Positions 1-10,420 are shown, numbered from the stretch's first letter. The stretch: 64,000 nt of DNA from Ga0077560 sp046330435 (GCA_046330435.1 JAXLST010000017.1:1-64000); one strand, 5' to 3'. Notes: generated by a model not told the origin, from the sequence alone. Numbers and translations: made by a program.

Positions 1-1069
1 TGGCGCGCAGCCGCGGCACCAGGTGCTCCGCCAGGGCCGACACCGCGTCCTCCGCGGCCCGGTCGCCGGCGGCGGCCCGCAGCTGCGCGAGGCCGTCGAT
101 GCCGAAGATCGCCAGGGACAGCCCCTCCCGCGAGCGCAGGGCCCGGTGGGTCTCCTGCTCCAGGCGGGTCGTGAAGTACCGGGCGTTGAAGAACCGGGTC
201 GCCGGGTCCACGGTCCCCAGCTCGTCCAGGCGCTCCCGCAGGGCGGCGGCGCCGAGGGCGGCGGTGGCGTGGTCGGCGAGGCTCCACAGGGCCTCGAGCT
301 CGTCGAGCGTGACCCCGGCCTCGTCGCGGGTGAGGACCGCAAGCGTGCCGATGCGGTCGTTCTCGTCCCCCACCGGCACGAGCGCCAGGCCCACCAGGCC
401 CTGCTCGCGCAGCGCCACGTCGACGGGCACCGGGCCGGCCCACGGACGGCCGTGCGCCACCAGGGAGCTCAGCTCCCCGGCCACGATGCCGGCCAGCAGG
501 CGCTCGGACTCCGGGTCCAGGCCCAGGCTCACCGCGGGGCCCGGGTCGCCGGGCAGCCCGGTGACCAGCGCCGAGGCGGCGCCGGCGACGAGCTTGCGCG
601 CCTCGTCGACCAGGCACAGCACGGCCTGCTCGGTGGGCTGCACGCCGCGCAGTGCGCGGACGGCCTCGGCGAACCGCCGTGCCCGCCCGCGCTGCTGCGC
701 CGCGCGGCGCTCCATCTCGACGTTCGCGAAGCCCTGGGACAGCTGGGTGGCCAGCACCCGGAGCGCCGGGCGGGCGGCCTCGTCGGCCCCCCACAGCACG
801 ATCGCCCCGACCCGCTCACCGGTGACGGTGAGGGGCTCCTCGGTGCCCGGTCCCTCCCCGGGCGCGCCCTTGCCGGCGCGCACCTCGAGGCCGCCGGCCC
901 CGTCGGCCGTCGCGACGTGCCCCGCCGCGGCGCCCGCCAGGTCGATGGCGGCGTCCAGGGCGAGTTCGCACATCCGCTCGATGTCGCGCTCACCCGCGAG
1001 CGCCTGAACCGCCTCCGCGAGGCGCTCGGCGCGTGTGTCGTTCCAGTCCTGTCGAGTGCTGCTGGCCAC
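1..1069 (-). CDS. GAF-GGDEF signalling protein, C-terminal part cut by window edge
   Basis: Reading starts at GTG 1069, four bases after a strong AGGGAGG, and runs off the left edge, so about 355 residues are visible. No membrane segment is seen. Residues ~20-150 and ~150-270 look like two GAF-type ligand-sensing domains (hydrophobic strands with ALVTGLPGDPG and LVPVGDENDRIGT stretches). From ~275 the sequence becomes the start of a GGDEF domain (VDPATRFFNARYF, then LSLAIFGIDGLAQLR), but the usual DxDxFKxxND metal region is replaced by FGIDGLAQLR, so the catalytic half may be degenerate. The signature loop lies outside the window. Probable role: a cytoplasmic c-di-GMP-related sensor. Function of the output domain is uncertain. 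Confidence 0.75.
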   Translation of the reverse strand, partial: MASSTRQDWNDTRAERLAEAVQALAGERDIERMCELALDAAIDLAGAAAGHVATADGAGGLEVRAGKGAPGEGPGTEEPLTVTGERVGAIVLWGADEAARPALRVLATQLSQGFANVEMERRAAQQRGRARRFAEAVRALRGVQPTEQAVLCLVDEARKLVAGAASALVTGLPGDPGPAVSLGLDPESERLLAGIVAGELSSLVAHGRPWAGPVPVDVALREQGLVGLALVPVGDENDRIGTLAVLTRDEAGVTLDELEALWSLADHATAALGAAALRERLDELGTVDPATRFFNARYFTTRLEQETHRALRSREGLSLAIFGIDGLAQLRAAAGDRAAEDAVSALAEHLVPRLRA

Positions 1070-1164
1070 CCGGCCTCCCTGCCGCGTCGTGACTCCGCTT
1101 CAGGTCATCGGCAGCACCGGGTGAACGCTCAACGGCAACCTTCCAGAAGCTCCACGTTCCGCAG

Positions 1165-1206
1165 GTTCACCGCGGGGCGGCATCCATGCCGCCCCGCCGG
1201 TGGAAC
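1165..1206 (-). terminator. Long GC hairpin after trpB
   Basis: Bases 1172-1183 and 1186-1197 are a perfect inverted repeat, extended outward by GTTCACC / GGTGGAAC with one bulge, giving a stem of about 18 pairs six bases past the trpB stop. There is no T-run on either strand, so this is a terminator-like hairpin, not a textbook intrinsic terminator. Confidence 0.5.
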
Positions 1207-1211
1207 ATCCG

Positions 1212-2573
1212 TCAGCCGACGGCCGGCATCGAGGACAGCTCGGCGGCCGCCCGGTCCAGCTCGTCCTGCGGCAACTCCAGGTCGACCATCTGGCCGGTGA
1301 GGTAGCTCTCGTACGCCGCCATGTCGAAGTTCCCGTGGCCGCAGAGGTTGAAGAGGATGGTCTTGGCCTTCCCCTCCTCCTTGGCCCGCTGGACCTCCTC
1401 CACCACCGCGCGGATCGCGTGCGACGGCTCCGGGGCGGGGATGATCCCCTCCGCCCGGGCGAAGCCGACGGCCTCGCGGAAGCACTCCACCTGGCTGTAG
1501 GCGCGGGCCTCGACCAGCCCGGTGTGGACCAGGTGCGACACCAGCGGCGCCATGCCGTGGTACCGCAGGCCGCCGGAGTGGATCGCCGGGGGCACGAACG
1601 AGTGGCCGAGGGTGTGCATCGGCAGCAGCGGGGTCATGCCCGCCGTGTCGCCGAAGTCGTAGCCGTAGTGCCCGCGGGTGAGGCTGGGGCACGCCGCCGG
1701 CTCCGCGGCGATCACGTGGATGTCCTTGCCGGCAAACTTCTCGGCCAGGAACGGGAACGAGATGCCGGCGAAGTTCGACCCGCCGCCGACGCAGCCGATC
1801 ACCACGTCCGGCTCCGCGCCCGCCATCTTGAGCTGCTCGACGGCCTCCTGCCCCACCACCGTCTGGTGCAGCAGCACGTGGTTGAGCACGCTGCCCAGGG
1901 CGTAGTTGGTGTCCTCGCGGGTGGCGGCGTCCTCAACCGCCTCGCTGATGGCGATGCCGAGGCTGCCCGGGGAGTCCGGGTCCTGGGCGAGGATCGCCCG
2001 GCCCGCGTTGGTCTCCTCCGACGGGCTCGCCACGCACTGGCCGCCCCAGGTCTCCATCATCAGGCGGCGGTACGGCTTGGCCTCGTAGCTCACCTTCACC
2101 ATGTAGACCTTGCACTCCAGGCCGTACAGCTGGCACGCCATGGAGAGGCTGCTGCCCCACTGGCCGGCGCCGGTCTCGGTGGACAGGCGCTTCACGCCCG
2201 CCTGGGCGTTGTAGTACGCCTGCGGCACGGAGGTGTTGGGCTTGTGGCTGCCCGCGGGGCTCACGCCCTCGTACTTGTAGAAGATCTTGCAGTCGGTCCC
2301 GAGGGCCCGCTCCCAGTTCACCGCCCGGTACAGCGGCGTGGGACGCCACAGCGCGTACATCTCGCGCACGGGGTCCGGGATCGGGATGAAGCGCTCCTGG
2401 CTGACCTCCTGCAGGATGAGCTCCATCGGGAAGATGGGGGTCATCATGTCGGGCTGCAGCGCGCTGCCGTCGGGCGCCAGCGGCGGCGGCATCGGGGTCG
2501 GCAGGTCAGCGGCGATGTTGTACCAGCGCGCCGGGATCCGGTCCTCGGTGAGCAGGTAGCGGTGCTGCGGCAT
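1212..2573 (-). CDS. trpB: TrpB2-type tryptophan synthase beta chain (PLP enzyme)
   Basis: A PLP-dependent enzyme of 453 aa that would condense indole with serine to make tryptophan in the cytoplasm. The length and the N-terminal extension before the catalytic core mark the TrpB2 class, not the ~400-aa TrpB1 that pairs with TrpA. The PLP lysine is in AGSHKPNTS, the catalytic loop is STETGAGQWG, and the cofactor phosphate loop is CVGGGSNFAG. ATG 2573 follows AGGGGG at good spacing. It stands alone: trpEGDC lie in a separate operon 2.5 kb away, and trpA and trpF are not in the window. TrpB2 proteins can act without TrpA, and some have been proposed to use free indole or other substrates, so the physiological substrate is not certain. 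Confidence 0.9.
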   Translation of the reverse strand: MPQHRYLLTEDRIPARWYNIAADLPTPMPPPLAPDGSALQPDMMTPIFPMELILQEVSQERFIPIPDPVREMYALWRPTPLYRAVNWERALGTDCKIFYKYEGVSPAGSHKPNTSVPQAYYNAQAGVKRLSTETGAGQWGSSLSMACQLYGLECKVYMVKVSYEAKPYRRLMMETWGGQCVASPSEETNAGRAILAQDPDSPGSLGIAISEAVEDAATREDTNYALGSVLNHVLLHQTVVGQEAVEQLKMAGAEPDVVIGCVGGGSNFAGISFPFLAEKFAGKDIHVIAAEPAACPSLTRGHYGYDFGDTAGMTPLLPMHTLGHSFVPPAIHSGGLRYHGMAPLVSHLVHTGLVEARAYSQVECFREAVGFARAEGIIPAPEPSHAIRAVVEEVQRAKEEGKAKTILFNLCGHGNFDMAAYESYLTGQMVDLELPQDELDRAAAELSSMPAVG

Positions 2574-2678
2574 GGGTGTCCCCCTTCAGACGAACCTGGC
2601 GGAGCCTACGCCTGACGGAGACCGGGCACGCGCCCGGGCGGGGTCAACGGATCGCCGGCCCCGGCCGATACGGATCTC

Positions 2679-3467
2679 GTGGAGCAGCACCCCGAGCTGA
2701 CCCGCGGCCAGCGCCGCCTCCTCGACGCCTACCGGCGTTGGGGGCCCACCGCGATCATCGTCGCGATCACGGCCTCCTCGGTGGTGCTGTCGGTCGCGGT
2801 GACCACGACGGTCCTGCTGCTGCAGCGGGCCGCGTACACCGACTGGGTGGTCGCGCTCGCGGAGTCGGTGGGCATCCCGCTCATCGTCGCGCCCATCGCC
2901 AGCGGCGTGACCGTGCGCCTGGCGGGCACCATCGTGGCCGCCCACGACCGCATGGAGGTCATGGCCACCACCGATCCGCTCACCGGCCTCGCGAACCGCC
3001 GCCGGTTCTTCGCCGTCGCGGAGCGCATGCTGGCCGAACGCGCCGAGGGCGAGGCCGTGCTGGTGGCGATCACCGACATGGACGGGTTCAAGGGCGTCAA
3101 CGACACCCACGGGCATGCCACGGGCGACGCGGTCCTGCAGCAGCTGGGCCGGCAGCTCGCCGCCGCCGTGGAGGCCCACGGCGTTCCCGCCCGGTTCGGC
3201 GGCGACGAGTTCGCCTGCGTGGTGCGGGTCCCCGCCGGGCGGTCCGCGGAGATCACCGCGGCCATCGCGGCGGCGTGCGCCGACATCCGCCTGGGCGACG
3301 AGCTGCGCCTCGCCGCCAGCATCGGGTTCAGCGAGGTGGAGGGCCACGACGGCGTCGACGCGGCGCTGGCGCGGGCCGACGTCGCCCTCTACATGCAGAA
3401 GTCGGCCCTGCGCCGGCGTGCATCGGACCGTCGGCCGGTGCCCGGGGACGTCCCCCAGGCGGCGTAG
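2679..3467 (+). CDS. Membrane-anchored diguanylate cyclase
   Basis: This 262-aa protein has two hydrophobic segments (about residues 24-48 and 58-82) followed by a GGDEF domain (~95-245) that makes cyclic di-GMP from two GTP. The metal motif is ITDMDGFKGVNDTHGHATGD and the active loop is an intact GGDEF. The inhibitory RxxD site five residues before the loop is replaced by ExxG, so product feedback at that site is unlikely. No sensory domain is present beyond the short membrane part. The start is GTG 2679 with a weak Shine-Dalgarno. It is divergent from trpB and converges on the next gene with no base between the two stop codons. Confidence 0.88.
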   Translation: MEQHPELTRGQRRLLDAYRRWGPTAIIVAITASSVVLSVAVTTTVLLLQRAAYTDWVVALAESVGIPLIVAPIASGVTVRLAGTIVAAHDRMEVMATTDPLTGLANRRRFFAVAERMLAERAEGEAVLVAITDMDGFKGVNDTHGHATGDAVLQQLGRQLAAAVEAHGVPARFGGDEFACVVRVPAGRSAEITAAIAAACADIRLGDELRLAASIGFSEVEGHDGVDAALARADVALYMQKSALRRRASDRRPVPGDVPQAA

Positions 3468-3977
3468 CTACCGCAGCTCGCCGTCCAGCAGGTCCATCAG
3501 CAGGCCGTCGTGGAACGTCCCGTCGCGGCCCCGCTCGTAGCGCCGCAGCACCCCGACCTCGCGGAACCCCACCCGGCGGTACGCGGCGATTGCCCGCGCG
3601 TTGGCGGCGGAGGGGTCGATGGTGATGCGGTGGTGGCCGCGGTCGGCGAACAGGTGCCGCGCCACGGTGCGGATGGCGTCGGTCCCCAGGCCCCGTCCCT
3701 GGTGGGCGGTGGACAGGAACAGGTCGATGCCGGCGTGCCGGTAGTCGGGGTCGGACTGCTCCCACGCGGAGATGCTCCCCGCCGTCGCACCGTCCGCCTC
3801 GATCACCCACACGGTGGTGTCCTCGTCGTCCTCCAGCCACGCCTCGGCGTTCTCCAGCGCCGTGCCGGGGCTCCACCAGCGGGCCACGGACTCCTCGGCA
3901 AGGATCGCGGCCAGCGCCTCGGCGTCGCCGTCGGTCACGGGGCGCAGCACCACCCGCTCACCGCGCAGGACCGCCAC
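3468..3977 (-). CDS. GNAT N-acetyltransferase, AAC(6')-like
   Basis: A 169-aa GCN5-related acetyltransferase that would move an acetyl group from acetyl-CoA to an amine. The acetyl-CoA loop is QGRGLGTDA at ~96-104, followed by the family helix ending in RAIAAYRRVGF. The C-terminal stretch GVLRRYERGRDGTFHDG resembles the aminoglycoside 6'-acetyltransferase-like group found in many actinobacteria, but resistance cannot be concluded from this. It starts at GTG 3977, ten bases after the ccmH stop, so it is probably the last gene of the deoC-trp-ccm operon. Substrate unknown. Confidence 0.85.
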   Translation of the reverse strand: MAVLRGERVVLRPVTDGDAEALAAILAEESVARWWSPGTALENAEAWLEDDEDTTVWVIEADGATAGSISAWEQSDPDYRHAGIDLFLSTAHQGRGLGTDAIRTVARHLFADRGHHRITIDPSAANARAIAAYRRVGFREVGVLRRYERGRDGTFHDGLLMDLLDGELR

Positions 3978-3987
3978 GACCGGCCCG

Positions 3988-4443
3988 TCAGAGCTCGAGG
4001 TCGTCGAGCTCCCGCTGCAGGCGCGCGCGTTCCTCCTCGGTGGCGTCCGCCCCCGCCGGCGCCGGCCGGGCGCCGCCGCGCCGCGCCCACGCCCGGGTGA
4101 GGAACGGGATCGCCGCCAGGCCCGCGGCCACCGCGATGCCCGGCACGAGCCACGCCACCAGGTCGAAGCCCTCCTTGGGGGGCGTCGCCAGCACCTCGCG
4201 GCCGAACTGCGCCACCAGGGCGTCCTTGATCTGGTCCTTCGTCCATCCGGCGGCGGCCTTCTCCCGGATGTACTCCTTCATGTCCAGCGCGCTCGGGGCG
4301 TTGGAGATGTCCAGCGGCGTGTTGCAGGTGATGCAGCGGAGCTCCTTCTCGAGCCCCTTGATGTCCACGTCGCCGAGGGCCGGCGACACCGCCACCAGGG
4401 CCACCATCAGCGCGCACAGCGCGGCCAGCACGCGGCGCGTCAC
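3988..4443 (-). CDS. ccmH: Cytochrome c maturation protein CcmH
   Basis: A 151-aa exported, membrane-anchored thiol protein of System I cytochrome c biogenesis, which reduces apocytochrome cysteines before heme attachment. It has an N-terminal signal segment (residues ~5-23), the redox motif LRCITCN at 36-42, the three-helix CcmH domain, and a transmembrane segment at ~94-116 with a short charged tail. The motif ends in Asn where Gln is common. GTG 4443 overlaps the ccmG stop by four bases, which fixes the start. No ccmF, ccmE or cytochrome gene is in the window. Confidence 0.88.
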   Translation of the reverse strand: MTRRVLAALCALMVALVAVSPALGDVDIKGLEKELRCITCNTPLDISNAPSALDMKEYIREKAAAGWTKDQIKDALVAQFGREVLATPPKEGFDLVAWLVPGIAVAAGLAAIPFLTRAWARRGGARPAPAGADATEEERARLQRELDDLEL

Positions 4444-5102
4444 GGCGTGCCCGCCTTCTCGGCGATCACCTGGTCCAGCACGTTCTGGAAGCCGTCGAGA
4501 TTGCCGGTGTCCCCGCCGCTCACCAGGGCGCCCCGCAGCGCCGCGGCCACGCGGCCCTCGCGGTCGATGATGAAGGTCTCCGGCACGGCGGTGGCGCCGT
4601 AGTCGCCCATCACGTCGCCCTCCCCGTCGCGCACCGACGGGAACGTCATCCCGTAGGTGTCGTGGAACTCCCTGGCCTTGTCCTCGATGTCGCGCACGTT
4701 CGCGCCGAGCACCACCACGCCGCGGTCCCTGTAGCGGTTCCACACCGATTCCAGGATGGGCGCCTCGTCGCGGCACGGATCGCACCAGGACGCCCAGATG
4801 TTGAGCACCACGACCTTTCCGCGCAGCGCCGTGATGTCCAGGTCCTGGCCGGCCGCGGGCAGCCCCGGGCCGGTGAACAACACCGGCAGCGTGAAGCCCG
4901 GCGCCTGGGCGCGCTCGCCCTTGGCGATGGCGTCGTCGATGGAGTTGTTCACCCCGCGGTTCAGGAGCCCCACGACCAGCAGCACGGCGATCCCGGCGAC
5001 CACGACGCCGGTCACCGCCGCCCAGATGGTGCGGCGGCGGTCCCATCCGCGCCCGCCCTCGGGCTCCTCCGCCGGTGCGGCGGGTTCGACCGCTTCGCTC
5101 AC
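4440..5102 (-). CDS. ccmG: Membrane-anchored thioredoxin-like protein (CcmG/ResA type)
   Basis: This 220-aa protein has one transmembrane segment (residues ~26-47) and an extracytoplasmic thioredoxin fold (~62-215). The active site is WASWCDPC at 103-110 and the cis-proline loop is AVPETFIID. Such proteins hand reducing equivalents to apocytochrome c or CcmH. Start: GTG 5102, 20 bases after trpC. It overlaps ccmH by four bases, supporting a shared role in cytochrome c maturation. ResA and CcmG cannot be told apart from sequence alone. Confidence 0.87.
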   Translation of the reverse strand: MSEAVEPAAPAEEPEGGRGWDRRRTIWAAVTGVVVAGIAVLLVVGLLNRGVNNSIDDAIAKGERAQAPGFTLPVLFTGPGLPAAGQDLDITALRGKVVVLNIWASWCDPCRDEAPILESVWNRYRDRGVVVLGANVRDIEDKAREFHDTYGMTFPSVRDGEGDVMGDYGATAVPETFIIDREGRVAAALRGALVSGGDTGNLDGFQNVLDQVIAEKAGTP

Positions 5103-5122
5103 GCCGTCAAGCCTAGCCGCGC

Positions 5123-5899
5123 TCAGCCCAGGAGGGCCCGCACGCCGTCGCGCGGGTCCCGGTGACGCATGAGGGTCTCTCCCACCAGGATGGCGTCCAC
5201 CCCGGCCTCCTCCAGCTGCAGCACGTCCTCGCGGCTGGTGATGCCGGACTCGGCCACCACCACCGTCCCTGCGGGGACGTCCGCCAGCAGCCGGAAGCTG
5301 GTGCTGAGGTCGACCTCCAGGCTGTGCAGGTCGCGGTTGTTGATCCCGATGATCTCCGCGCCGGCCTCCACCGCGGTCTCCACCTCGTCGTCGTCGTGGA
5401 CCTCCACGAGGGTGTCCAGCCCGATCTCCGCGGCGGCGGCCATGAGCTCCTCGAGGCGCTCCCGGCCCAGGGCGGCGACGATGAGCAGGGCGGCGTCCGC
5501 CCCGGCCACGCGGGCCTCCAGCAGCTGGTACGGGTCGACGATGAAGTCCTTGCGCAGGATGGGCAGCTCGATCGCGGCCCGTGCCTCGACGAGGTCGTCC
5601 AGGCTCCCCCCGAACCACTTCGGCTCGGTGAGCACCGACACCGCCGACGCGCCCGCGTCCTGGTAGGCGGTCACGATCTCTGTCACCCCGGCGTCCGGGC
5701 GGATCGCGCCCTTGCTGGGGCTGGAGCGCTTCATCTCGGCGATCAGGCTGATGCCCTCCGCGACGAGCGCCTCCGAGAATGGGCGGCCCCGCGGCACGGG
5801 CTCCATGCGCCGCAGCAGCTCGGCCTCGGGCAGCTCCTGCCGGCGCTGCTCCAGCAGCTTCTGGGTGTGCTCGACGACGGTCTCGAGGAAGGTGCCCAC
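5123..5899 (-). CDS. trpC: Indole-3-glycerol-phosphate synthase
   Basis: TrpC closes the indole ring, converting CdRP to indole-3-glycerol phosphate. The 258-aa TIM barrel carries the family signatures IAEMKRSSPSKG (~53-64), PILRKDFIVDPYQ (~113-125), IIGINNRDLHSLEVDL (~183-198) and VVAESGI, with catalytic lysines and glutamate in place. It is monofunctional, with no TrpF domain. GTG 5899 is chosen because GGGAG precedes it by five bases and the protein begins as the family does; it lies 13 bases after trpD. Confidence 0.95.
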   Translation of the reverse strand: MGTFLETVVEHTQKLLEQRRQELPEAELLRRMEPVPRGRPFSEALVAEGISLIAEMKRSSPSKGAIRPDAGVTEIVTAYQDAGASAVSVLTEPKWFGGSLDDLVEARAAIELPILRKDFIVDPYQLLEARVAGADAALLIVAALGRERLEELMAAAAEIGLDTLVEVHDDDEVETAVEAGAEIIGINNRDLHSLEVDLSTSFRLLADVPAGTVVVAESGITSREDVLQLEEAGVDAILVGETLMRHRDPRDGVRALLG

Positions 5900-5912
5900 T
5901 CCGCTCCCGGTC

Positions 5913-6947
5913 TCAGGCCTTCGGCGCCAGGCGGTTCGTCGCCGCGACGAACCGGTCCAGCCGGTCGCGGGCGGCGCCCGACCGGATGCTCTCACGCGCC
6001 ATCTCCACGCCCCGGGCAAGTGTGTCGGCCTGCCCGGACACCCACACCGCGGCGCCGGCGTTGAGCGCCACGACGTCCCCCGCCGGACCGAGGTCCCCGG
6101 CCAGCACCGCGCGGATCACCCCGGCGTTGTCCTCCGGGCCCGCGCCGGCGAGCGCCCACTCCGGCGGCGTCCCGATGCCGAACTCGGCGGGGTCCACCTC
6201 GATGTGCCGCACGGCACCGTCGTGCACCTGGATGGCGTCACTGAGGGACGCGGTGGACAGCTCGTCCATCCCGTCGCGTCCGCGCACCACCAGGGCGCGC
6301 TCCGCGCCGAGCTCGGCGAGCGCGTCGCCGATGCGCCGCAGGTCGGCCTCCTGCGCCACGCCGATCACCTGCCGCCGCGCCCCGGCGGGGTTCGCCAGGG
6401 GGCCGATGAGGTTGAACACGGTCCGCACGCCCAGCGCCTTGCGCACCGGCACCACGTGGGCGAACGCCGGGTGGTGGTTGGGGGCGAACATGAACCCGAA
6501 GCCCACCTCGGCCAGGCACTCCCCCACCGCCTCGGCGGACAGGTCGATGCGCGCGCCGAGGGCCTCCAGCACATCGGCGCTGCCGGACAGCGAGGTGTTC
6601 GACCGGGCCCCGTGCTTGGCGACGGCCACGCCCGCCCCGGCGGCCACGAAGGCGGCGGCGGTGGAGACGTTGAAGGTGGAGATGCCGCCGCCGGTGCCGC
6701 AGGTGTCCACGAACGGGCCGTCCGGCGGCGTGACCCGCACCGCGCGGTCGCGGATGACGCTCGCCAGGCCGGCGAGCTCGGCGGCGCTCTCGCCCTTGGC
6801 CCGCAGCGCGATGAGGAACCCGGCGGTCTGGGCGGGGTCCGCCTGCCCGCTCATCACCACGTCCAGCGCCACGGCGGCGCCCTCGCGGCCCAGGTCCTCC
6901 CCGGCGAGCAGGCGGTCGATTGCCTCCGCGAGCACGGGCTGGGACAT
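5913..6947 (-). CDS. trpD: Anthranilate phosphoribosyltransferase
   Basis: TrpD joins anthranilate to PRPP. The 344-aa protein has the small helical domain followed by the PRPP-binding domain with DTCGTGGG, STFNVSTAAAF, VAKHGARSNTS and FNLIGPLANPAG. The usual GTGGDG appears here as GTGGGI, a small deviation in the PRPP loop. ATG 6947 shares one base with the trpG stop (TGATG), so translation is coupled. A second copy of the family is not present in the window. Confidence 0.95.
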   Translation of the reverse strand: MSQPVLAEAIDRLLAGEDLGREGAAVALDVVMSGQADPAQTAGFLIALRAKGESAAELAGLASVIRDRAVRVTPPDGPFVDTCGTGGGISTFNVSTAAAFVAAGAGVAVAKHGARSNTSLSGSADVLEALGARIDLSAEAVGECLAEVGFGFMFAPNHHPAFAHVVPVRKALGVRTVFNLIGPLANPAGARRQVIGVAQEADLRRIGDALAELGAERALVVRGRDGMDELSTASLSDAIQVHDGAVRHIEVDPAEFGIGTPPEWALAGAGPEDNAGVIRAVLAGDLGPAGDVVALNAGAAVWVSGQADTLARGVEMARESIRSGAARDRLDRFVAATNRLAPKA

Positions 6948-7521
6948 CAGGCGGTCATCTCCAGGAAGTTGCCGAGCAGGGACTTCCCCAGGTCGGTGAG
7001 GATCGACTCCGGATGGAACTGCACGCCCTCCACCGGGAAGTCCCGGTGCCGGACGCCCATCACCACGTCCCCGTCGCACCACGCGGTGCGCTCCAGGCCG
7101 GGCGCCAGGTCCGGGTCGATCACCAGCGAGTGGTACCGCGTGGCGGTCATGGGGTCCTCCACGCCGGCGAACACCCCGCGCCCGTCGTGGCTGATGCTGC
7201 TGGTCTTGCCGTGCACCGGCTCCCGCCCGCGCACCACCTTCGCGCCGAACGCCTCACCGATGGCCTGGTGGCCCAGGCACACGCCGAACACCGGCACCAC
7301 GCCGGCGAAGCGCGTGATCGCGTCCACGGAGATGCCGGCCTCGCGCGGGGTCTTCGGACCGGGGCTGATGACCAGGTGGGTGGGCTTCAGGGCGGCGATC
7401 CCGTCGAGGTCGATGGCGTCGTTGCGATGCACCAGCACCTCGGCGCCCAGCTCGCCCAGGTACTGGACCAGGTTGTAGGTGAAGCTGTCGTAGTTGTCGA
7501 CCAGGACGACCCGCGGCGTGC

Positions 7522-7525
<4 letters not shown>
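6947..7525 (-). CDS. trpG: Anthranilate synthase glutamine amidotransferase subunit
   Basis: TrpG supplies ammonia from glutamine to TrpE. The 192-aa class I amidotransferase has the DNYDSFTYNLVQYL start, the oxyanion strand ISPGP, the nucleophile in GVCLGHQAIG (Cys82), and the His/Glu pair in GVQFHPESI. It begins at GTG 7525, overlapping the trpE stop by four bases. It might also serve p-aminobenzoate synthase, as is common when there is only one such gene, but no pabB is visible here. Confidence 0.94.
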
Positions 7526-9059
<1,534 letters not shown>

Positions 9060-9063
<4 letters not shown>

Positions 9064-9719
9064 TTCGCGGCGGGGTCCGGGGTGTGGCGGCGGGCGAGCT
9101 CCGCGGCGACCTCCTGCGGGGACACCCCCACGGCCTGCCACAGCACGGCGAGGTGGTACAGCAGGTCGGCGCTCTCGTACACCGCCTGGTCGTGCTCGGC
9201 GCCCTTGGCGGCCAGCACCACCTCGGTCGCCTCCTCGCCCACCTTCTTGCAGACGGTGTCGATGCCCTTGGCCAGCAGCCGGGCGGTGTACGACGACTCC
9301 GGGTCCGCCGCGGCCGCGCGGTCGGCGATGACGGCCACCAGGTCGGCGATCGCCGCGAACGGGGCGGCGTCGTCGCCGGCGAGGGCGTCGCCGAAGCAGT
9401 CCCGCGCACCGGTGTGGCACGCCGGGCCCGCCGGGTCGACCTTCACCACGATGGCGTCCTGGTCGCAGTCGAGCAGCACCGCGCGCACGTCCTGGGTGTT
9501 CCCGCTGGTCGCGCCCTTGTGCCACAGCTCGCCGCGGGACCGGCTCCAGAACCAGGTCTGCCCGGTCTCCAGGGTCCGCTGCAGCGACTCGCGGTTCATG
9601 TAGGCCAGGGTGAGCACCCGGCCGCTGGAGGCGTCCTGCACCACCGCCGGCACCAGGCCGTCGGGGCCGAACCTCACGCGGTCGGCGGCGTCAGCAGCGG
9701 CCGCCGGCCCGCCGCTCAC
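9060..9719 (-). CDS. hisIE: Bifunctional phosphoribosyl-AMP cyclohydrolase / phosphoribosyl-ATP pyrophosphatase
   Basis: The protein carries out steps 2 and 3 of histidine synthesis. Residues ~12-118 are the HisI domain, with LAYMNRESL, WFWSRSRGELWHKG and the zinc/magnesium residues in LDCDQDA and CHTGARDCF. Residues ~122-215 are the HisE pyrophosphatase, with the VGEEATEVVLAAK helix. HisI and HisE are separate genes in many actinobacteria, so the fusion is a useful lineage mark. GTG 9719 overlaps the preceding stop by four bases. The rest of the his pathway is elsewhere. Confidence 0.94.
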
Positions 9720-10420
9720 CGCGCCGGCCCGCCGTCGGCCGCCAGCAGCTCCTCGAGCACCGCCACCGCGGAGTCCGTGCCCACGCGCGCCGCGCCCGCC
9801 GAGATCATGGCCTGCACGTCCTCGAGCGTGGCCACGCCGCCGGCGGCCTGGACGCCAACGCGCTCCGGGAGGGCGTCGCGCATGACCTCGACGTCGTGGG
9901 TGGTGGCCAGCCGGCCGTCGTACCCGGTCGAGGTGATCGCGAAGTCCGCGCCGGCGTCGTCGACGATCTTGCAGGCCAGCCGCACGAGCTTGTCGTCCAG
10001 GAGCGGCGCCTCGATGATGACCTTCACGATCACATCGCCGCGGCCGTTGTTCGCGGCGCGCGACCGGACGGCACGCACGATGCGCACCAGCTCGTCCCGC
10101 ACCAGCGTGAACTGGCCGCCCAGCATGGCCGGCACGTTCATCACGACGTCCAGCTCGTTGGCCCCGTCGGTGACCGCCTGCTCCGCGGCCCGCAGGTTGG
10201 CGGCGCCGCCCGTGCCGTCGGGATACCCGATGGCGGCGCAGGTCTTCACGTCCGTACCGCGAAGGCGGTCGGCGATGAGGGGCACGAACTCGGGCAGCGC
10301 GCAGAGGGCGGCGAAGTGATACTGGACGGCCAGGTCACAGGCCGCCTCGATCTCCGCCACGTCCGTGTCGGGGGCCAGGACCGTGTGGTCCAGGGTTTTC
10401 GACAGATCCTCGGCGCGCAT
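9716..10420 (-). CDS. DeoC-family protein lacking both active-site lysines
   Basis: This 234-aa TIM-barrel protein aligns over its whole length with deoxyribose-phosphate aldolase: KTLDHTVLAPD at the N terminus, TCAAIGYPDG, ANELDVVMNVPAM and VKVIIEAPLL. The lysine that forms the Schiff base in the DFIKTSTGF motif is replaced: the sequence reads DFAITSTGY. The second active-site lysine, before the GGVR motif (FKPAGGVRT in E. coli), is glutamine here (VQAAGGVAT). The aspartate in ELDVV is kept. Classical aldolase chemistry is therefore doubtful. It is the first gene of the his-trp-ccm operon, overlapping hisIE by four bases. ATG 10420 is the likely start; GTG 10423 is an alternative. Confidence 0.85.
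   Translation of the reverse strand: MRAEDLSKTLDHTVLAPDTDVAEIEAACDLAVQYHFAALCALPEFVPLIADRLRGTDVKTCAAIGYPDGTGGAANLRAAEQAVTDGANELDVVMNVPAMLGGQFTLVRDELVRIVRAVRSRAANNGRGDVIVKVIIEAPLLDDKLVRLACKIVDDAGADFAITSTGYDGRLATTHDVEVMRDALPERVGVQAAGGVATLEDVQAMISAGAARVGTDSAVAVLEELLAADGGPAR

Noticed and set aside
3468..3977. Aminoglycoside resistance gene
   Set aside because: The protein resembles AAC(6') within the GNAT family, but chromosomal members of this group in actinobacteria mostly have unknown substrates, so resistance is not claimed.
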